A stretch of 64,000 nucleotides of DNA from JAXMHN01 sp964578605 (GCA_964578605.1 CAZODO010000010.1:1-64000); one strand, 5' to 3'. Numbered from the stretch's first letter, positions 50,429-60,303 are shown. Notes: a model not told the origin generated them from the letters alone. Numbers and translations are program-made.

Positions 50429-52675
50429 TTACTGGCCCCCACCCAGCCAGGCCACGGCCGGCTCTGCAGGGTCGTCCGGGCCGGCGATCAGATGGTTCGA
50501 GGCCCCCGCCTTCTCGTAGATCGCGCGTGTCAGGGTGGGAAGTTCAGCGCCTTCGCCCGAAACCCACAGTTTCCCAGGTGCCGCCAGAGCCAGCATCCCG
50601 GGCAGATCGCCGTATTTGGCTCCGCCCGGCAGGAAGTTGGGATCGTGCAGGTCCGAAACGCGGCCGAACCGGAACCCTTGGGTGGACAACGCGGTGTGAT
50701 CGATGGCCTTGCCGCACTGGGCGCGGGCGGCGGCAACGATCGGGCCGGTGGCGTCGAGTCCGGCGAGATCGATGCGGTCGGGTTTGCCGCCCTCGTTGAG
50801 AAGGGCGGTTCGCGCTTGGGCAAAGGCCACCACGGACAGGATGTCATGCACGCGCTGGGCGAACACGGCGCGGTTGTATCCGAATGTGTAAGCGGCCGCT
50901 TCGCGCGGGTTTTGCACTCGTGGCGTGCGCGTGAGCGGTTTGCCATCTTTCAAGAACTCACCCTGGAACAGGAGATCAACGCCGACAACGGTCACTCCGG
51001 CGTCGAGCAGCTTTTTGATGGCTGGCTTGGGTTGGCGTGCGCCGGAGGACGAAGTGAAAAGGCCGGCTTTGCCAGATTCATCCGTCCAAATGACGGTGTG
51101 CGGCTTCCGTTGAGCGGGGGTCAGAATGACAACCGGCACTTCTTCGCGATGGGTGGTATTGCGCAAGAGGCCGGCAATGACCGAACCGCCCTCGATGTCC
51201 GCTTGCGATCGTGGCGAAAAGGCCATCTCGCCCACTTCGGCCAGCCTGCGGCCGATCACGACGTCCATGGCCGGTCCGGCCAGTTTGCGGAATTGTTCGG
51301 GCGACTGCGCGGCCTGGGCCAGTTGCCGGGCGGTGTCGGCCGTGAGCCCTTTGAGGAGGCGGCGCTCGAATTCGGGGCCGCTCGGGGGCTGGGGATGGGC
51401 ATCGTCCCAGACAGACATTTCGTCGCGAGAAAGCCGTTTGTAGTCGGATTCGAGGACCGGTTCACGCAAGCCGAGTTGGAAATGCTTGTTGAACCAGTTG
51501 TACATGGCGGTGCGGCTGACGTGATTGTAGTTGTGTTCGAAATGGACCAGGGGCTTGAGCATCACGTTGTTGGGAGCGCCAAGCATGGCGAAATGCTTCT
51601 TAAGCTCCGGGAACCCCTTGGTGGACATCTCGCGGGTCCAGTCGTCGGCGGCCGTCATTCCCAGGGGTTTAGGCGCGAACAGGGCGGCGAATTCGACATT
51701 GCCGGTGTCGACGCGCAGCAACGAGGCGTTCTCGCAAGTGCAGCCGCCTTGCATCGCGGTGGACACCATCACGGCGGGGAAAGCCACGGTGGGCCGGGAA
51801 TCAATGCCGCAAAGAATGAAGGTCTGCGTGCCGCCGCCGCTGGCGCCGGTGACGCCAATCCGGCGCGGATCGACATCCGGCAACCCGAGGAGAAAATCGA
51901 GCGCGCGCACCGAGTTCAGCGTCTGCAAGCCCATGACGCTTTGGAGATGCGCTTCGGCTTGCGGGCTGAACAGGCCCCAGTTTTCATCCGAATTCATCTC
52001 CGGCCGCTGTTTGGCGAAGCGGTGCGCGATGTCGAAAGAGATCTGCTGGCTGTCCGCATAACCGATCATGTCGTAGTGGAACACCACGCATCCCATGCGC
52101 GCCAATTGCACGCACCGGGCCTGCAGGACGCTGCGGCCGCCTTCTTCAAAACGCTCGGCGCCATTGGCGATTTCCTGCCGGACACGGTCCGGGCTGTATT
52201 CCATAAAGCGGCCGTTGTCCCAATGGCCATGGGGACAGAGCACGCCCGGGCGCCGGCCGGTTCCCTCGCTCGGCCGGTAAAGGCTGCCCGTGACGAAGAA
52301 ACCGGGAACGCTCTCGAAGAACACCTTTTCCACCGTAAAACCGTCGCGCTCAACTTTGCCGTGGACCACGGGGTTGAGCGGGGTTTTCTCGGGAGCGGGC
52401 CAAAGCCCAAGGGCCACCTGCATCTGGACGCGGACACGCTCGGCGCGATGTTCCCACTGTTCGGGCGTGGCGCTGGGGGTGAAAGGGAAATAGCCGTCCA
52501 GATCCTTGGGCGGTTGCAGACGGCGATCCTGGGGCACCTCGCCCGGGGGAAGCGCCGACAAGCTGGCGCCCGAGGCGGCGGGCAAACCAGCCAACACCGT
52601 CAGGGCGAGGACGAGGGTGCCTAGAGTGGCACGCCAGCGAAGAGAAAACGATGAAATCGGGATCATGGGCGCCAT
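50429..52675 (-). CDS. Secreted acetylxylan-esterase-like alpha/beta hydrolase
   Basis: This is a 748-aa protein with a signal peptide (LGTLVLALTVLAGLPAASGA). The N-terminal hydrolase domain has 'VLCPHGHWDNG', 'VVFHYDMIGYADS', the nucleophile elbow 'GVTGASGGGTQTF' and a late 'HFEHNYNH', as in large verrucomicrobial acetyl xylan esterases. The C-terminal 250 residues form a second, elbow-less hydrolase-like domain ('VVILTPAQRKPHTVIWTDESG'). Substrate prediction (acetylated plant polymer) follows the family. The start could also be the ATG at 52666. Confidence 0.85.
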   Translation of the reverse strand: MAPMIPISSFSLRWRATLGTLVLALTVLAGLPAASGASLSALPPGEVPQDRRLQPPKDLDGYFPFTPSATPEQWEHRAERVRVQMQVALGLWPAPEKTPLNPVVHGKVERDGFTVEKVFFESVPGFFVTGSLYRPSEGTGRRPGVLCPHGHWDNGRFMEYSPDRVRQEIANGAERFEEGGRSVLQARCVQLARMGCVVFHYDMIGYADSQQISFDIAHRFAKQRPEMNSDENWGLFSPQAEAHLQSVMGLQTLNSVRALDFLLGLPDVDPRRIGVTGASGGGTQTFILCGIDSRPTVAFPAVMVSTAMQGGCTCENASLLRVDTGNVEFAALFAPKPLGMTAADDWTREMSTKGFPELKKHFAMLGAPNNVMLKPLVHFEHNYNHVSRTAMYNWFNKHFQLGLREPVLESDYKRLSRDEMSVWDDAHPQPPSGPEFERRLLKGLTADTARQLAQAAQSPEQFRKLAGPAMDVVIGRRLAEVGEMAFSPRSQADIEGGSVIAGLLRNTTHREEVPVVILTPAQRKPHTVIWTDESGKAGLFTSSSGARQPKPAIKKLLDAGVTVVGVDLLFQGEFLKDGKPLTRTPRVQNPREAAAYTFGYNRAVFAQRVHDILSVVAFAQARTALLNEGGKPDRIDLAGLDATGPIVAAARAQCGKAIDHTALSTQGFRFGRVSDLHDPNFLPGGAKYGDLPGMLALAAPGKLWVSGEGAELPTLTRAIYEKAGASNHLIAGPDDPAEPAVAWLGGGQ

Positions 52676-52756
52676 CTTAGCCGCCAGACGAACGGTGCCA
52701 ACGAAGAAAGAAGCGGTTTGCGTAGCGCCGGTTCACAGGTAAAGATCGCAAGCGCA

Positions 52757-53593
52757 ATGAACACATTACCCCGCCTCCTTTGCCGCGCGGCCCTTCTCGT
52801 CGCGGTGACTTTGACCGCCGCGGTCACCCCGAACCTCAATGCCGCCGACCTGGTCCACGCCAAAGATGGCTCCGGCGTGTACGGGTATAACGATACGCCC
52901 GTTCTCCCGTGGTGCGGATACCGCGTGCATGACGCCGACCGGCCGGCGCCGAAGCGGGTGGATCCCGGTCGTGCGCCGCGGCGTCCTGCGCCGGCCCCCT
53001 CGGATGCGGTGGTTCTGTTCGATGGCGGAGACTTATCCAAATGGCAGGCGAACCAAGCCAAGGTTGTCCGGCCGGATTCGGCGGGCGCCAGCGCTTCGTA
53101 TATCGAAGCCGGGCATGGGAACCTCGCGAGCAAGCAGGAGTTTGGCGATTGCCAGATTCACCTGGAGTGGATGGCGCCCACCGACTTCTCAGGGCCTTGG
53201 TACAACCGGGGCAACAACGGACTGTTCATCATGGGGCTTTTCGAGATCCAGATTTTCGATTCCTACAACGAAAAGATCTACCCGGATGGCATGGCCGCCG
53301 CCATTTATGGCCAGACGCCGCCGACGGTGAATGCCTCGCGCCCACCAGGCGAATGGCAAACGTTCGATATCGCCTTCACGGCGCCGGTATTCGACGGGGA
53401 GAAGCTCGTGAAGCCCGCCCGCATTACCATGTTTCATAATGGCGTGCTCGTGCACCTGAACGAAGAGATCCGGGGCGAGACGAACCACCGCGTCCTGCCC
53501 GAGTACAAGCAGAAGATCAGCAAAGGACCGCTGGTCCTGGGCGGACACGATTGCCCTGTCCGGTTCCGCAATATCTGGGTCCGGCCCCTGTGA
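52757..53593 (+). CDS. Secreted DUF1080 (3-keto-disaccharide hydrolase-like) protein
   Basis: This is a 278-aa protein with a signal peptide (LPRLLCRAALLVAVTLTAA). After a Pro-rich linker the DUF1080 sandwich begins 'AVVLFDGGDLSKWQ', then 'FGDCQIHLEWMAP', 'NRGNNGLFIMGLFEIQIFDSY' and 'ITMFHNGVLVHLNEEI' to 'PVRFRNIWVRPL'. It is closer to the standard DUF1080 than the protein at 2099. Such proteins act in the periplasm or outside on glycosides. It is divergent from the esterase by about 80 bp and could share its regulation. Confidence 0.9.
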   Translation: MNTLPRLLCRAALLVAVTLTAAVTPNLNAADLVHAKDGSGVYGYNDTPVLPWCGYRVHDADRPAPKRVDPGRAPRRPAPAPSDAVVLFDGGDLSKWQANQAKVVRPDSAGASASYIEAGHGNLASKQEFGDCQIHLEWMAPTDFSGPWYNRGNNGLFIMGLFEIQIFDSYNEKIYPDGMAAAIYGQTPPTVNASRPPGEWQTFDIAFTAPVFDGEKLVKPARITMFHNGVLVHLNEEIRGETNHRVLPEYKQKISKGPLVLGGHDCPVRFRNIWVRPL

Positions 53594-53700
53594 CGCGGAG
53601 CCTTGTCCGGGGACGGCCAAATTGATCTGGACAGTTGCGTCCCAGCGTCGCGGCCAGTAGTGTTTTGGTTCAACGCGAGATGCGTTGATTCGACGATGCT

Positions 53701-55077
53701 ATGACACTCACCGAGAAAATCCTTGCGCGCGCCGCGGGCAAGACCCAGGTGCAGGCCGGGGACAACATTTGGGTTAGCGCGGATATCCTCATGACGCACG
53801 ACGTGTGCGGACCGGGGACGATCGGGGTCTTCAAGCGCGAGTTTGGGGCGAAGGCAAAGGTGTGGGACCGCCGGAAGATCGTCATTATCCCGGACCATTA
53901 CATTTTTACGGCGGATTCCATGTCGAACCGGAACGTGGATATCCTGCGCGACTTCGTGCGTGAGCAGGACCTGCCCTACTTCTACGACGTGATCGATGAT
54001 CCCAATGGGCATTGGGTGTTCGACGCGTCGAAAGGCGTTCTGAGGCGCCAATATGGGGCCAACTTCGCTGGCGTTTGCCATACCGCCCTCCCCCAAAAAG
54101 GGCATACGCGCCCCGGCGAGGTCCTATTCGGAACGGATTCGCACACGTGCATGGCGGGGGCGTTCAATGAGTTCGCGACGGGCATCGGCAACACGGACGC
54201 CGGGTTCGTGATGGGGACCGGCAAACTCCTGATCAAGGTGCCAGAAACCATGCATTTTCGGATCGAGGGGCAGCTGCAACCGGGCGTCATGGCCAAGGAC
54301 GTCATTCTGCATTGCATCGGCGAGATCGGCTTTGACGGCGCGACCTACCGCGCGATGCAATTCGACGGGCCAGGCGTGGCCACGTTGAGCATGGACGACC
54401 GCATGACCATCGCCAACATGGCCATCGAGGCAGGAGGCAAGAACGGGATCTTCGAATTCGACGCGCAGACCAAGGCGTTCGTGGATTACCGCTGCAAACT
54501 GAACGGGACGAAAGCCACTTACCAGCCCGTCGAACGCGATGCGAACGAGAAGTTCGTCTTCGAAATGACGGTGGACCTGTCCAAGCTCGAGCCGACAGTG
54601 GCGTGTCATCCGGATCCCGGACAGCGGAAGCTCGCGAAGGAACTGGGCACCGTGCGGCTCGACCGCGCCTATATCGGGTCTTGCACAGGCGGGAAGACAA
54701 GCGACTTCCTTGAGTTTGCAAGAGTCTTGCAGGGCAAACGCGTGGCCATTGATACCTTTGGCGTTCCCGCAACGCCGGAGATCGTGCACGACCTGCAGTC
54801 CGCGCGCTGGGATGGCAAGACGGTTTGGGAAATCCTGGTCGACGCCGGGGTGCAGATGACCGAAAACGCGAGTTGCGCAGCCTGCCTCGGCGGGCCGGTA
54901 GATACCTTCGGGCGAATGAACAAGCCGCTCAAATGCATCAGCGCCACGAACCGGAATTTCCCAGGCCGAATGGGGCACAAGGAAAGCCAGGTGTTCCTGG
55001 CGAGCCCCGCAACCGTGGCCGCGAGCGCCCTGACCGGCAAGATCACGGATCCGCGGGAGTTCGTGGGTTCGAAGTAG
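53701..55077 (+). CDS. leuC: 3-isopropylmalate dehydratase large subunit (aconitase family)
   Basis: This is a 458-aa protein. [4Fe-4S] ligands are in 'YIGSCTGGKTSDF' (Cys about 324) and 'ASCAACLGGPVDTFG' (Cys about 392 and 395). Other blocks are 'DHYIFTADSMSNRNVD', 'GEVLFGTDSHTCMAGAFNEFATGIGNTD' and 'FPGRMGHKESQVFLASPATVAASALTG'. The family isomerises isopropylmalate in leucine synthesis; homoaconitase cannot be excluded. The small subunit (leuD) is not next to it, which is unusual. Together with ilvB it covers branched-chain amino-acid synthesis in the window. Confidence 0.9.
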   Translation: MTLTEKILARAAGKTQVQAGDNIWVSADILMTHDVCGPGTIGVFKREFGAKAKVWDRRKIVIIPDHYIFTADSMSNRNVDILRDFVREQDLPYFYDVIDDPNGHWVFDASKGVLRRQYGANFAGVCHTALPQKGHTRPGEVLFGTDSHTCMAGAFNEFATGIGNTDAGFVMGTGKLLIKVPETMHFRIEGQLQPGVMAKDVILHCIGEIGFDGATYRAMQFDGPGVATLSMDDRMTIANMAIEAGGKNGIFEFDAQTKAFVDYRCKLNGTKATYQPVERDANEKFVFEMTVDLSKLEPTVACHPDPGQRKLAKELGTVRLDRAYIGSCTGGKTSDFLEFARVLQGKRVAIDTFGVPATPEIVHDLQSARWDGKTVWEILVDAGVQMTENASCAACLGGPVDTFGRMNKPLKCISATNRNFPGRMGHKESQVFLASPATVAASALTGKITDPREFVGSK

Positions 55078-55105
55078 GGGAAGCGCGGCGCTCCAGCGGC
55101 GGCGC

Positions 55106-56920
55106 ATGAACATTCTCGGGATTTCGGCGTTCTACCACGACAGCGCGGCCTGCCTGGTGCGGGATGGCCGCATTGTGGCGGCGGCGCAGGAGGAGCGCTT
55201 CACTCGGAAGAAGCATGACGAACGCTTCCCGCGGAACGCAATCGATTCCTGTCTGCAAGAAGGCGGGATTCGCTCCGATGAGCTTGATTACGCGGTCTTT
55301 TACGAGAAACCGTTCCTCAAGTTCGACCGGATCCTGCATACGTTCCTCGCGTGTGCTCCGCGGGGGCTTCGGCCGTTCTTGAAGGCGGTTCCACTCTGGA
55401 TCAAGGACAGGATCTGGATGAAAGCGGAAATCCAGAAGGAGCTGGGCTTCCCCGGCAAGATCCTGTTCGCCGAGCATCATGAGTCGCACGCCGCATCCGC
55501 CTTTTTCCCGTCGCCTTTCGAGGAGGCGGCATTCCTGACGGTCGATGGGGTTGGCGAATGGGCGACGACCAGCTACGGGGTGGGTCGCGGCAACGGAATT
55601 GAGTTGATGTCGGAGTTGCGCTTTCCGCATTCGCTGGGGCTTCTTTACTCCGCTTTCACCTCCTACACAGGGTTCAAGGTGAACTCCGGCGAGTACAAGA
55701 TGATGGGGCTGGCCCCCTATGGCGAACCGAGGTTCAAGGACCCCATTCTGCGCGAGCTGATCGACTTGAAGGAAGACGGCTCGTTCCGGCTGAACATGGC
55801 GTATTTTAACTACGTCGCCGGCCTCACCATGACCCATGAGCGGTTTCACAAGCTGTTCGGCGGCCCTCCAAGAAAGCCCGAATCGAAGTTCACCCAACGT
55901 GACATGGACCTCGCCCGGTCGATGCAGGATGTCACGGAGGAGGTCCTTTTCAGGATGGCACGCCACGTGCGCGAAGCAACAGGGATGAGGCACCTTTGCC
56001 TGGCTGGAGGCGTCGCCCTGAATTGCGTTGCCAACGGCCGAATCCTGCGAGAGCGGGTCTTCGACCGGATCTGGATTCAACCGGCTGCCGGCGACGCCGG
56101 CGGTGCGCTCGGAGCGGCTTTGCTAGTCTGGCACCAATACTTGGGCAACACACGGAAAGCCGACGGCCAGCGGGACTTCCAGCAGGGGTCTTTCCTCGGG
56201 CCCGCGTTTACGAACCGCCAGATTCGCGAATTCCTCACCGCCCGGGAAGTCCCCTTCAAAGAGCTTGCCGAAGAAGACCTGCTTGAGCGAGTCGTCCAAC
56301 TCCTCGCGGACGGCAAAGTCATTGGCTGGTTCCAGGGCCGCATGGAGTTCGGACCACGGGCTCTGGGCGCGCGGTCGATCCTGGGCGACGCCCGTTCCGC
56401 CGATATGCAGGAGCTGATGAACCTGAAGATCAAGTTCCGGGAGAGTTTCCGACCGTTTGCGCCGAGCGTCTTGCGCGAGCGAGCGGCTGAATACTTCGAG
56501 TTGAACACCGAAAGTCCTTATATGCTGCTGACGGCTTCCGTTCGGCCGGAGATCCGTCTTCAACCGCCCGGAAGCCGCCGGGTGTCGGGGCTCGAAAAGC
56601 TCCGGGAAGTGCGTTCGACTCTGCCGGCGATCACGCATGTCGATTACTCCGCCCGCGTTCAGACGGTGAGCGAAGAAACGAACCCTCTTTTCCATCGTCT
56701 GATCACGAGGTTCGGCGAGAAGCACGATTGCCCTGTGATGATCAACACCTCGTTCAACGTCCGCGGCGAGCCCATCGTTTGCACTCCGGAGCATGCTTAC
56801 CTTTGTTTCATGCGCACCAATATGGACTTCCTGGTCATGGGCTCTTTCGTCATCGAAAAGGCCGAGCAAAAGCCTTTGGATAAAGACGTGAATTGGCTGC
56901 GGGAGTACGAACTGGACTGA
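55106..56920 (+). CDS. NodU/CmcH-family carbamoyltransferase
   Basis: This is a 604-aa protein opening 'MNILGISAFYHDSAACLVRDGRIVAAAQEERFTRKKHDERFP', the family hallmark. The Kae1-like half contains 'EHHESHAASAFFPSPF' (metal-binding His) and 'GLAPYGEPRF'. The C-terminal half contains 'GRMEFGPRALGARSILGDAR' and 'HCP/DCPVMINTSFNVRGEPIV'-type 'CPVMINTSFNVRGEPIVCTP'. These enzymes carbamoylate a hydroxyl of a sugar or natural product using carbamoyl phosphate and ATP. It is followed by SxtJ and an O-antigen-ligase-like gene, so the acceptor is probably a surface polysaccharide. Confidence 0.93.
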   Translation: MNILGISAFYHDSAACLVRDGRIVAAAQEERFTRKKHDERFPRNAIDSCLQEGGIRSDELDYAVFYEKPFLKFDRILHTFLACAPRGLRPFLKAVPLWIKDRIWMKAEIQKELGFPGKILFAEHHESHAASAFFPSPFEEAAFLTVDGVGEWATTSYGVGRGNGIELMSELRFPHSLGLLYSAFTSYTGFKVNSGEYKMMGLAPYGEPRFKDPILRELIDLKEDGSFRLNMAYFNYVAGLTMTHERFHKLFGGPPRKPESKFTQRDMDLARSMQDVTEEVLFRMARHVREATGMRHLCLAGGVALNCVANGRILRERVFDRIWIQPAAGDAGGALGAALLVWHQYLGNTRKADGQRDFQQGSFLGPAFTNRQIREFLTAREVPFKELAEEDLLERVVQLLADGKVIGWFQGRMEFGPRALGARSILGDARSADMQELMNLKIKFRESFRPFAPSVLRERAAEYFELNTESPYMLLTASVRPEIRLQPPGSRRVSGLEKLREVRSTLPAITHVDYSARVQTVSEETNPLFHRLITRFGEKHDCPVMINTSFNVRGEPIVCTPEHAYLCFMRTNMDFLVMGSFVIEKAEQKPLDKDVNWLREYELD

Positions 56921-56947
56921 GCGCATGCGCACCGCAGCCCATCCCTA

Positions 56948-57361
56948 ATGCGTGATCCACTCAAGACCTTGCCCACCGGCCCCCGCGAACTTCGCAAGTT
57001 CGCCCTGGTCGTGGGGGGCATTTTCGCAGCGCTCGCTGGGTGGGGGGCGTGGCGTGGCCAGCCTGGCTATCCCTGGTTGCTCGTACCGGCTCTTGCCCTG
57101 ATCGTCTTGGGCCTGGTTTGGCCCCGGAGCCTGAAATGGGTCTACGTCAGTTGGATGGCGTTGGGGTTGGCGATGGGTCTTGTGGTCTCCACGGTGATCC
57201 TGACGCTGCTTTTTTACCTCCTTGTCACCCCCATGGGCCTCCTGGCGCGCTGGACGGGCAACGATTTCCTGAGCCGGCGAAGGGACCCGCACGCAAAGAC
57301 CTATTGGATCCCGCGTCGGCAAACGCCCAAGTCTCTCCAAAGGTATGAGCAACAGTTCTAA
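56948..57361 (+). CDS. SxtJ-family small membrane protein
   Basis: This is a 137-aa protein with three to four predicted helices ('FALVVGGIFAALAGWGAW', 'WLLVPALALIVLGLVWP', 'GLAMGLVVSTVILTLLFYLLVTPMGLLARW') and the tail 'RRQTPKSLQRYEQQF'. SxtJ proteins regularly follow NodU-type carbamoyltransferases, as here (27 bp downstream). The function is unknown; a membrane partner of the transferase is inference. Confidence 0.85.
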   Translation: MRDPLKTLPTGPRELRKFALVVGGIFAALAGWGAWRGQPGYPWLLVPALALIVLGLVWPRSLKWVYVSWMALGLAMGLVVSTVILTLLFYLLVTPMGLLARWTGNDFLSRRRDPHAKTYWIPRRQTPKSLQRYEQQF

Positions 57362-57417
57362 CCCGGGGCCCTTTTTGCTTGGAGCCCAACCCAGTTGCCC
57401 CTAGCATTCGCCGAGCC

Positions 57418-59391
57418 ATGCAGGCAAGCAGCAGCGCACCTACCTCGGCCGGATCGTCCGGTCCCGCCAAGAGGCGCTTTCTTCCAACCAAACTGGACGC
57501 CGATTTCCTGGACCGGCTTTGCGAGCGCGGGATTCTCGTCCTGGTTGGACTTATCCTGATTTTCGGTCCGCTCGCGTTTGGGGCGGTGGGCGCTCCGCAG
57601 GCGGTGGTGATACAGGCCCTCACCGCAAGCGTGCTCCTGCTCTGGATGGCCCGGATCGCGTTGGGCAGACCCTACCGGCTCCTCTGGGCGCCCATGTGCT
57701 GGGCGGTGACGGCGTTTGTCGTCTACGCCGTGGTGCGGTACCGGATGGTTCTGGCCGAGAACGGCGTCGAGATGCTTGCCCGGCAGGAACTGCTCCAGAT
57801 CCTGGTTTATGGTTTCCTGTTCCTGGCAATCCTCAATAACCTCTCCCGCCAGGAATCGACCCAGATTCTATCGATGACCCTCGTGGCCGTCGGGGCTTTG
57901 ATTTCGCTTTACGCGGTTTACCAATTCCTGACGAAGTCAGGTCGCGTCCTGTGGACACCGCAGTATGCGAACTACCTGGGCCGCGCCTCAGGCACCTACG
58001 TCAATCCCAACCACATGGCGGGGTTCCTGGAAATGATCTTGCCGCTCGGCCTGGCCTACACGCTCACGGGGCGTTTTCAGCCGGCCACCAAGGTCTTTAT
58101 CGGCTACGGGACGCTCTGTGTTTTTGCCGGCATTGGCGTTTCGGTCTCCCGCGGAGCCTGGGTCGCGACCGGCGCAGGCCTGCTTGTTTTTTTCGGGCTG
58201 CTCATGCGGCAACGTGGCCAGCGGCTGGCGGCCATTGTCTTCTGCGTTCTCTTGGTGGGCGCCTTCACGATGTTCGTCAAGAACCTCTCGGTTCTGCAAC
58301 GGCGCGGCGGAATCGATGCGGAAGGAAGAATCCTGGACATCGTTCGCCTGCAACTCTGGAAACCCGCCTACCAGATGTGGCAGGACCACTTCTGGTGGGG
58401 CGCCGGTCCCGGCCATTATGACCAGGTCTTCCGGGTTTACCGGCCGGACGACATCCAGATGCGCCCCCTTTATGCGCACAACGATTACCTGAATACCCTT
58501 GCCGACTACGGCCTGGTGGGCGCGGTCCTCATTGCGGCTGCGGTCATCCTGCTTTACACGGGCGTCTTCCAGAGCTGGAAGTTCGTGCGCCGTTCGAACG
58601 ACCTGACAACCAAGCGCAGCAATCGGTCCGCCTTCGTCCTGGGCGCCGCAGCGGGCCTGGTTTCGCTCCTGGTGCATTCGGTCGCCGATTTCAATATGCA
58701 TATTCCCGCGAACGCCCTGGTTGCGGTCACGTTGATGGCCTTGATCACCGGTCATCTCCGGTTTGCGACCGAGCGTTATTGGCTGCGGATGGGGTGGCTG
58801 GGCAAACCTCTCCTCATTCTCACCTGCCTGGCCGGCGGCTTTTCCCTCGCGCAGCAGGCGGTCACGCGCGCCCGCGAAACCGTGCTCCTGAACCGCGCGA
58901 GCCGGGCGACCGATATCGACAGCAAGCTGAATTGGCTCAAAGCCGCCCACCAGGTGGAGCCGAACAACTTCGAAACCACCTACGAAATTGGCGAAACCCT
59001 CCGTCTCGCGAGCTGGGAAGGCCTCGGGAATTACCGCGAACTGGCCGCCGAAGCCATCCAATGGTTCGAACGCGGCGCCAAGCTCAACCGCTTTGACCCC
59101 TATAATCACGTCAAGTGGGGGATGGCGCTGCATTGGCTGGACCGGCCGGATGAAGCGGGCCCTCGCTTCGATGCAGCCCTCAAGCTGGACCCGAAGAATT
59201 ACATCATCCAGGGCCTCGTCGGCTGGCATTATTTCCAGCTGGGGAACTGGGCCGAGTCCAAGCGATGGTTCGAGCAAGCCGTTTTTCAGGCGCATTGGCA
59301 TCCTGACCCCCAATTCAAACGGTATGAAACGGGCCAAATCTACTTGCGTTTAATCGAGAAAAAGCTTGCAGAAGAGGCGTCCAAGCAGTGA
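57418..59391 (+). CDS. O-antigen-ligase-like membrane protein with C-terminal TPR domain
   Basis: This is a 657-aa protein from the ATG at 57418; an ATG at 57379 is less likely. Residues 40-460 contain about ten helices and the Wzy_C motif region 'SRGAWVATGAG' then 'WWGAGPGHYDQVFRVYRP' and 'AHNDYLNTLADYGLVGAVL', typical of O-antigen ligases and polymerases. Residues about 490-650 are TPR-like ('LNWLKAAHQVEPNNFETTYEIGETL', 'NRFDPYNHVKWGMALHWLDRPDEA'). It transfers or polymerises lipid-linked glycans on the periplasmic face. It lies 56 bp after SxtJ, in line with a small polysaccharide operon. Confidence 0.87.
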   Translation: MQASSSAPTSAGSSGPAKRRFLPTKLDADFLDRLCERGILVLVGLILIFGPLAFGAVGAPQAVVIQALTASVLLLWMARIALGRPYRLLWAPMCWAVTAFVVYAVVRYRMVLAENGVEMLARQELLQILVYGFLFLAILNNLSRQESTQILSMTLVAVGALISLYAVYQFLTKSGRVLWTPQYANYLGRASGTYVNPNHMAGFLEMILPLGLAYTLTGRFQPATKVFIGYGTLCVFAGIGVSVSRGAWVATGAGLLVFFGLLMRQRGQRLAAIVFCVLLVGAFTMFVKNLSVLQRRGGIDAEGRILDIVRLQLWKPAYQMWQDHFWWGAGPGHYDQVFRVYRPDDIQMRPLYAHNDYLNTLADYGLVGAVLIAAAVILLYTGVFQSWKFVRRSNDLTTKRSNRSAFVLGAAAGLVSLLVHSVADFNMHIPANALVAVTLMALITGHLRFATERYWLRMGWLGKPLLILTCLAGGFSLAQQAVTRARETVLLNRASRATDIDSKLNWLKAAHQVEPNNFETTYEIGETLRLASWEGLGNYRELAAEAIQWFERGAKLNRFDPYNHVKWGMALHWLDRPDEAGPRFDAALKLDPKNYIIQGLVGWHYFQLGNWAESKRWFEQAVFQAHWHPDPQFKRYETGQIYLRLIEKKLAEEASKQ

Positions 59392-59469
59392 GATACGGCG
59401 GCGGTGGCACTGTTTAAGACGGCGCAATAAGCGGCCGTAAGCAGCTCGAAAAATCAGGCGATTATCCGA

Positions 59470-59497
59470 TTGACATGAGCTCGCAAATACTTAGACT
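59470..59497 (+). promoter_or_regulatory. Candidate sigma70-type promoter of the FecR-domain gene
   Basis: TTGACA at 59470-59475, 16-nt spacer, TAGACT at 59492-59497. The start codon is 46 nt downstream of the -10, with an RBS (TAGGAG) in front of it. Confidence 0.45.
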
Positions 59498-59542
59498 GCT
59501 GCTGATCTAAGAGAGTAAACCATTTAGGAGCACATTGAATCT

Positions 59543-60283
59543 ATGAAACCAGTTGGATGCTTTTCGAAATTGGTGGCGTGTGGAACGGCGCTGGCGGCGT
59601 TATTACTGGTCTGCTCTGCTCAAGCGGCTACGGGGCGCGCCGTGGTGCGCACCGTAAAAGGGACGGCATCCTATGCCGAACAGGGTGGCAACTGGATGCC
59701 GCTGAAGACCGGCCAAGCTCTCGCTCCCGGCGCAACCGTCCGGACCGGCGTGGATGGCCAGGCAGACCTTTACCTCGGTGACAATGGCCCCAACGTTCAT
59801 CTTTTCGACAGCACCACGCTTGGCTTGGACCGGCTGCAGATCGAGCGCACCGGTGCCGATACCGTGGTTGAGACGCAGCTCAACCTGACCTCCGGAACGA
59901 TCCGGGGCGAAGTCAAGAGGCTTTCTGCCGCCTCCAAATACGAGGTTAAAACTCCCAACGCCGTTTTCGGCATTCGGGGGACGAAGTACCAAATCAGTGC
60001 CAATGGCATTGTGCATGTCATCGAAGGCACCATGATGGTCGTCTACATCAATCCCGTGACCCAGCAGATGACCACTCACACCGTCAGCGCGGGCCAAACC
60101 TTCGTGCCGCCGATGGATCCAGGCGCCCCGGGCGCAACGCCAACCGTCCGGCCGACCCGTGACGGCGAGATCATCCCGTTTGAAGTGGTTCCTCGCGGTC
60201 CGGCCCTCGTGGTTGTTCCGCAGCCGGAACCGTTTGTTCAGCCGGTCCACTTACGCGAACAGCCCGTTTCGCCGATCGAATAG
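59543..60283 (+). CDS. Secreted FecR-domain protein
   Basis: This is a 246-aa protein with a signal peptide (KLVACGTALAALLLVCSAQAA). A FecR-type beta domain follows: 'GQALAPGATVRTGVDGQADLYLG', 'LNLTSGTIRGEVKRLSAASKYEVKTPNAVFGIRGTKYQI' and 'AGQTFVPP'. The tail is Pro-rich ('VVVPQPEPFVQPV'). Without a TM helix or an N-terminal anti-sigma region it is probably a free periplasmic or surface protein rather than a TonB-sigma regulator. It has its own promoter candidate and a strong terminator. Confidence 0.88.
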   Translation: MKPVGCFSKLVACGTALAALLLVCSAQAATGRAVVRTVKGTASYAEQGGNWMPLKTGQALAPGATVRTGVDGQADLYLGDNGPNVHLFDSTTLGLDRLQIERTGADTVVETQLNLTSGTIRGEVKRLSAASKYEVKTPNAVFGIRGTKYQISANGIVHVIEGTMMVVYINPVTQQMTTHTVSAGQTFVPPMDPGAPGATPTVRPTRDGEIIPFEVVPRGPALVVVPQPEPFVQPVHLREQPVSPIE

Positions 60284-60303
60284 TCGCACACCCTCTCTTT
60301 CTC

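Noticed and set aside
53594..53700. T-box or leucine attenuator before leuC
   Set aside because: The 107-nt gap has no Leu-rich short gene, no terminator hairpin and no T-box-like element, unlike the ilvB leader.
57988..59337. 449-codon minus-strand open frame inside the O-antigen-ligase gene
   Set aside because: Antisense shadow of a recognisable membrane protein.
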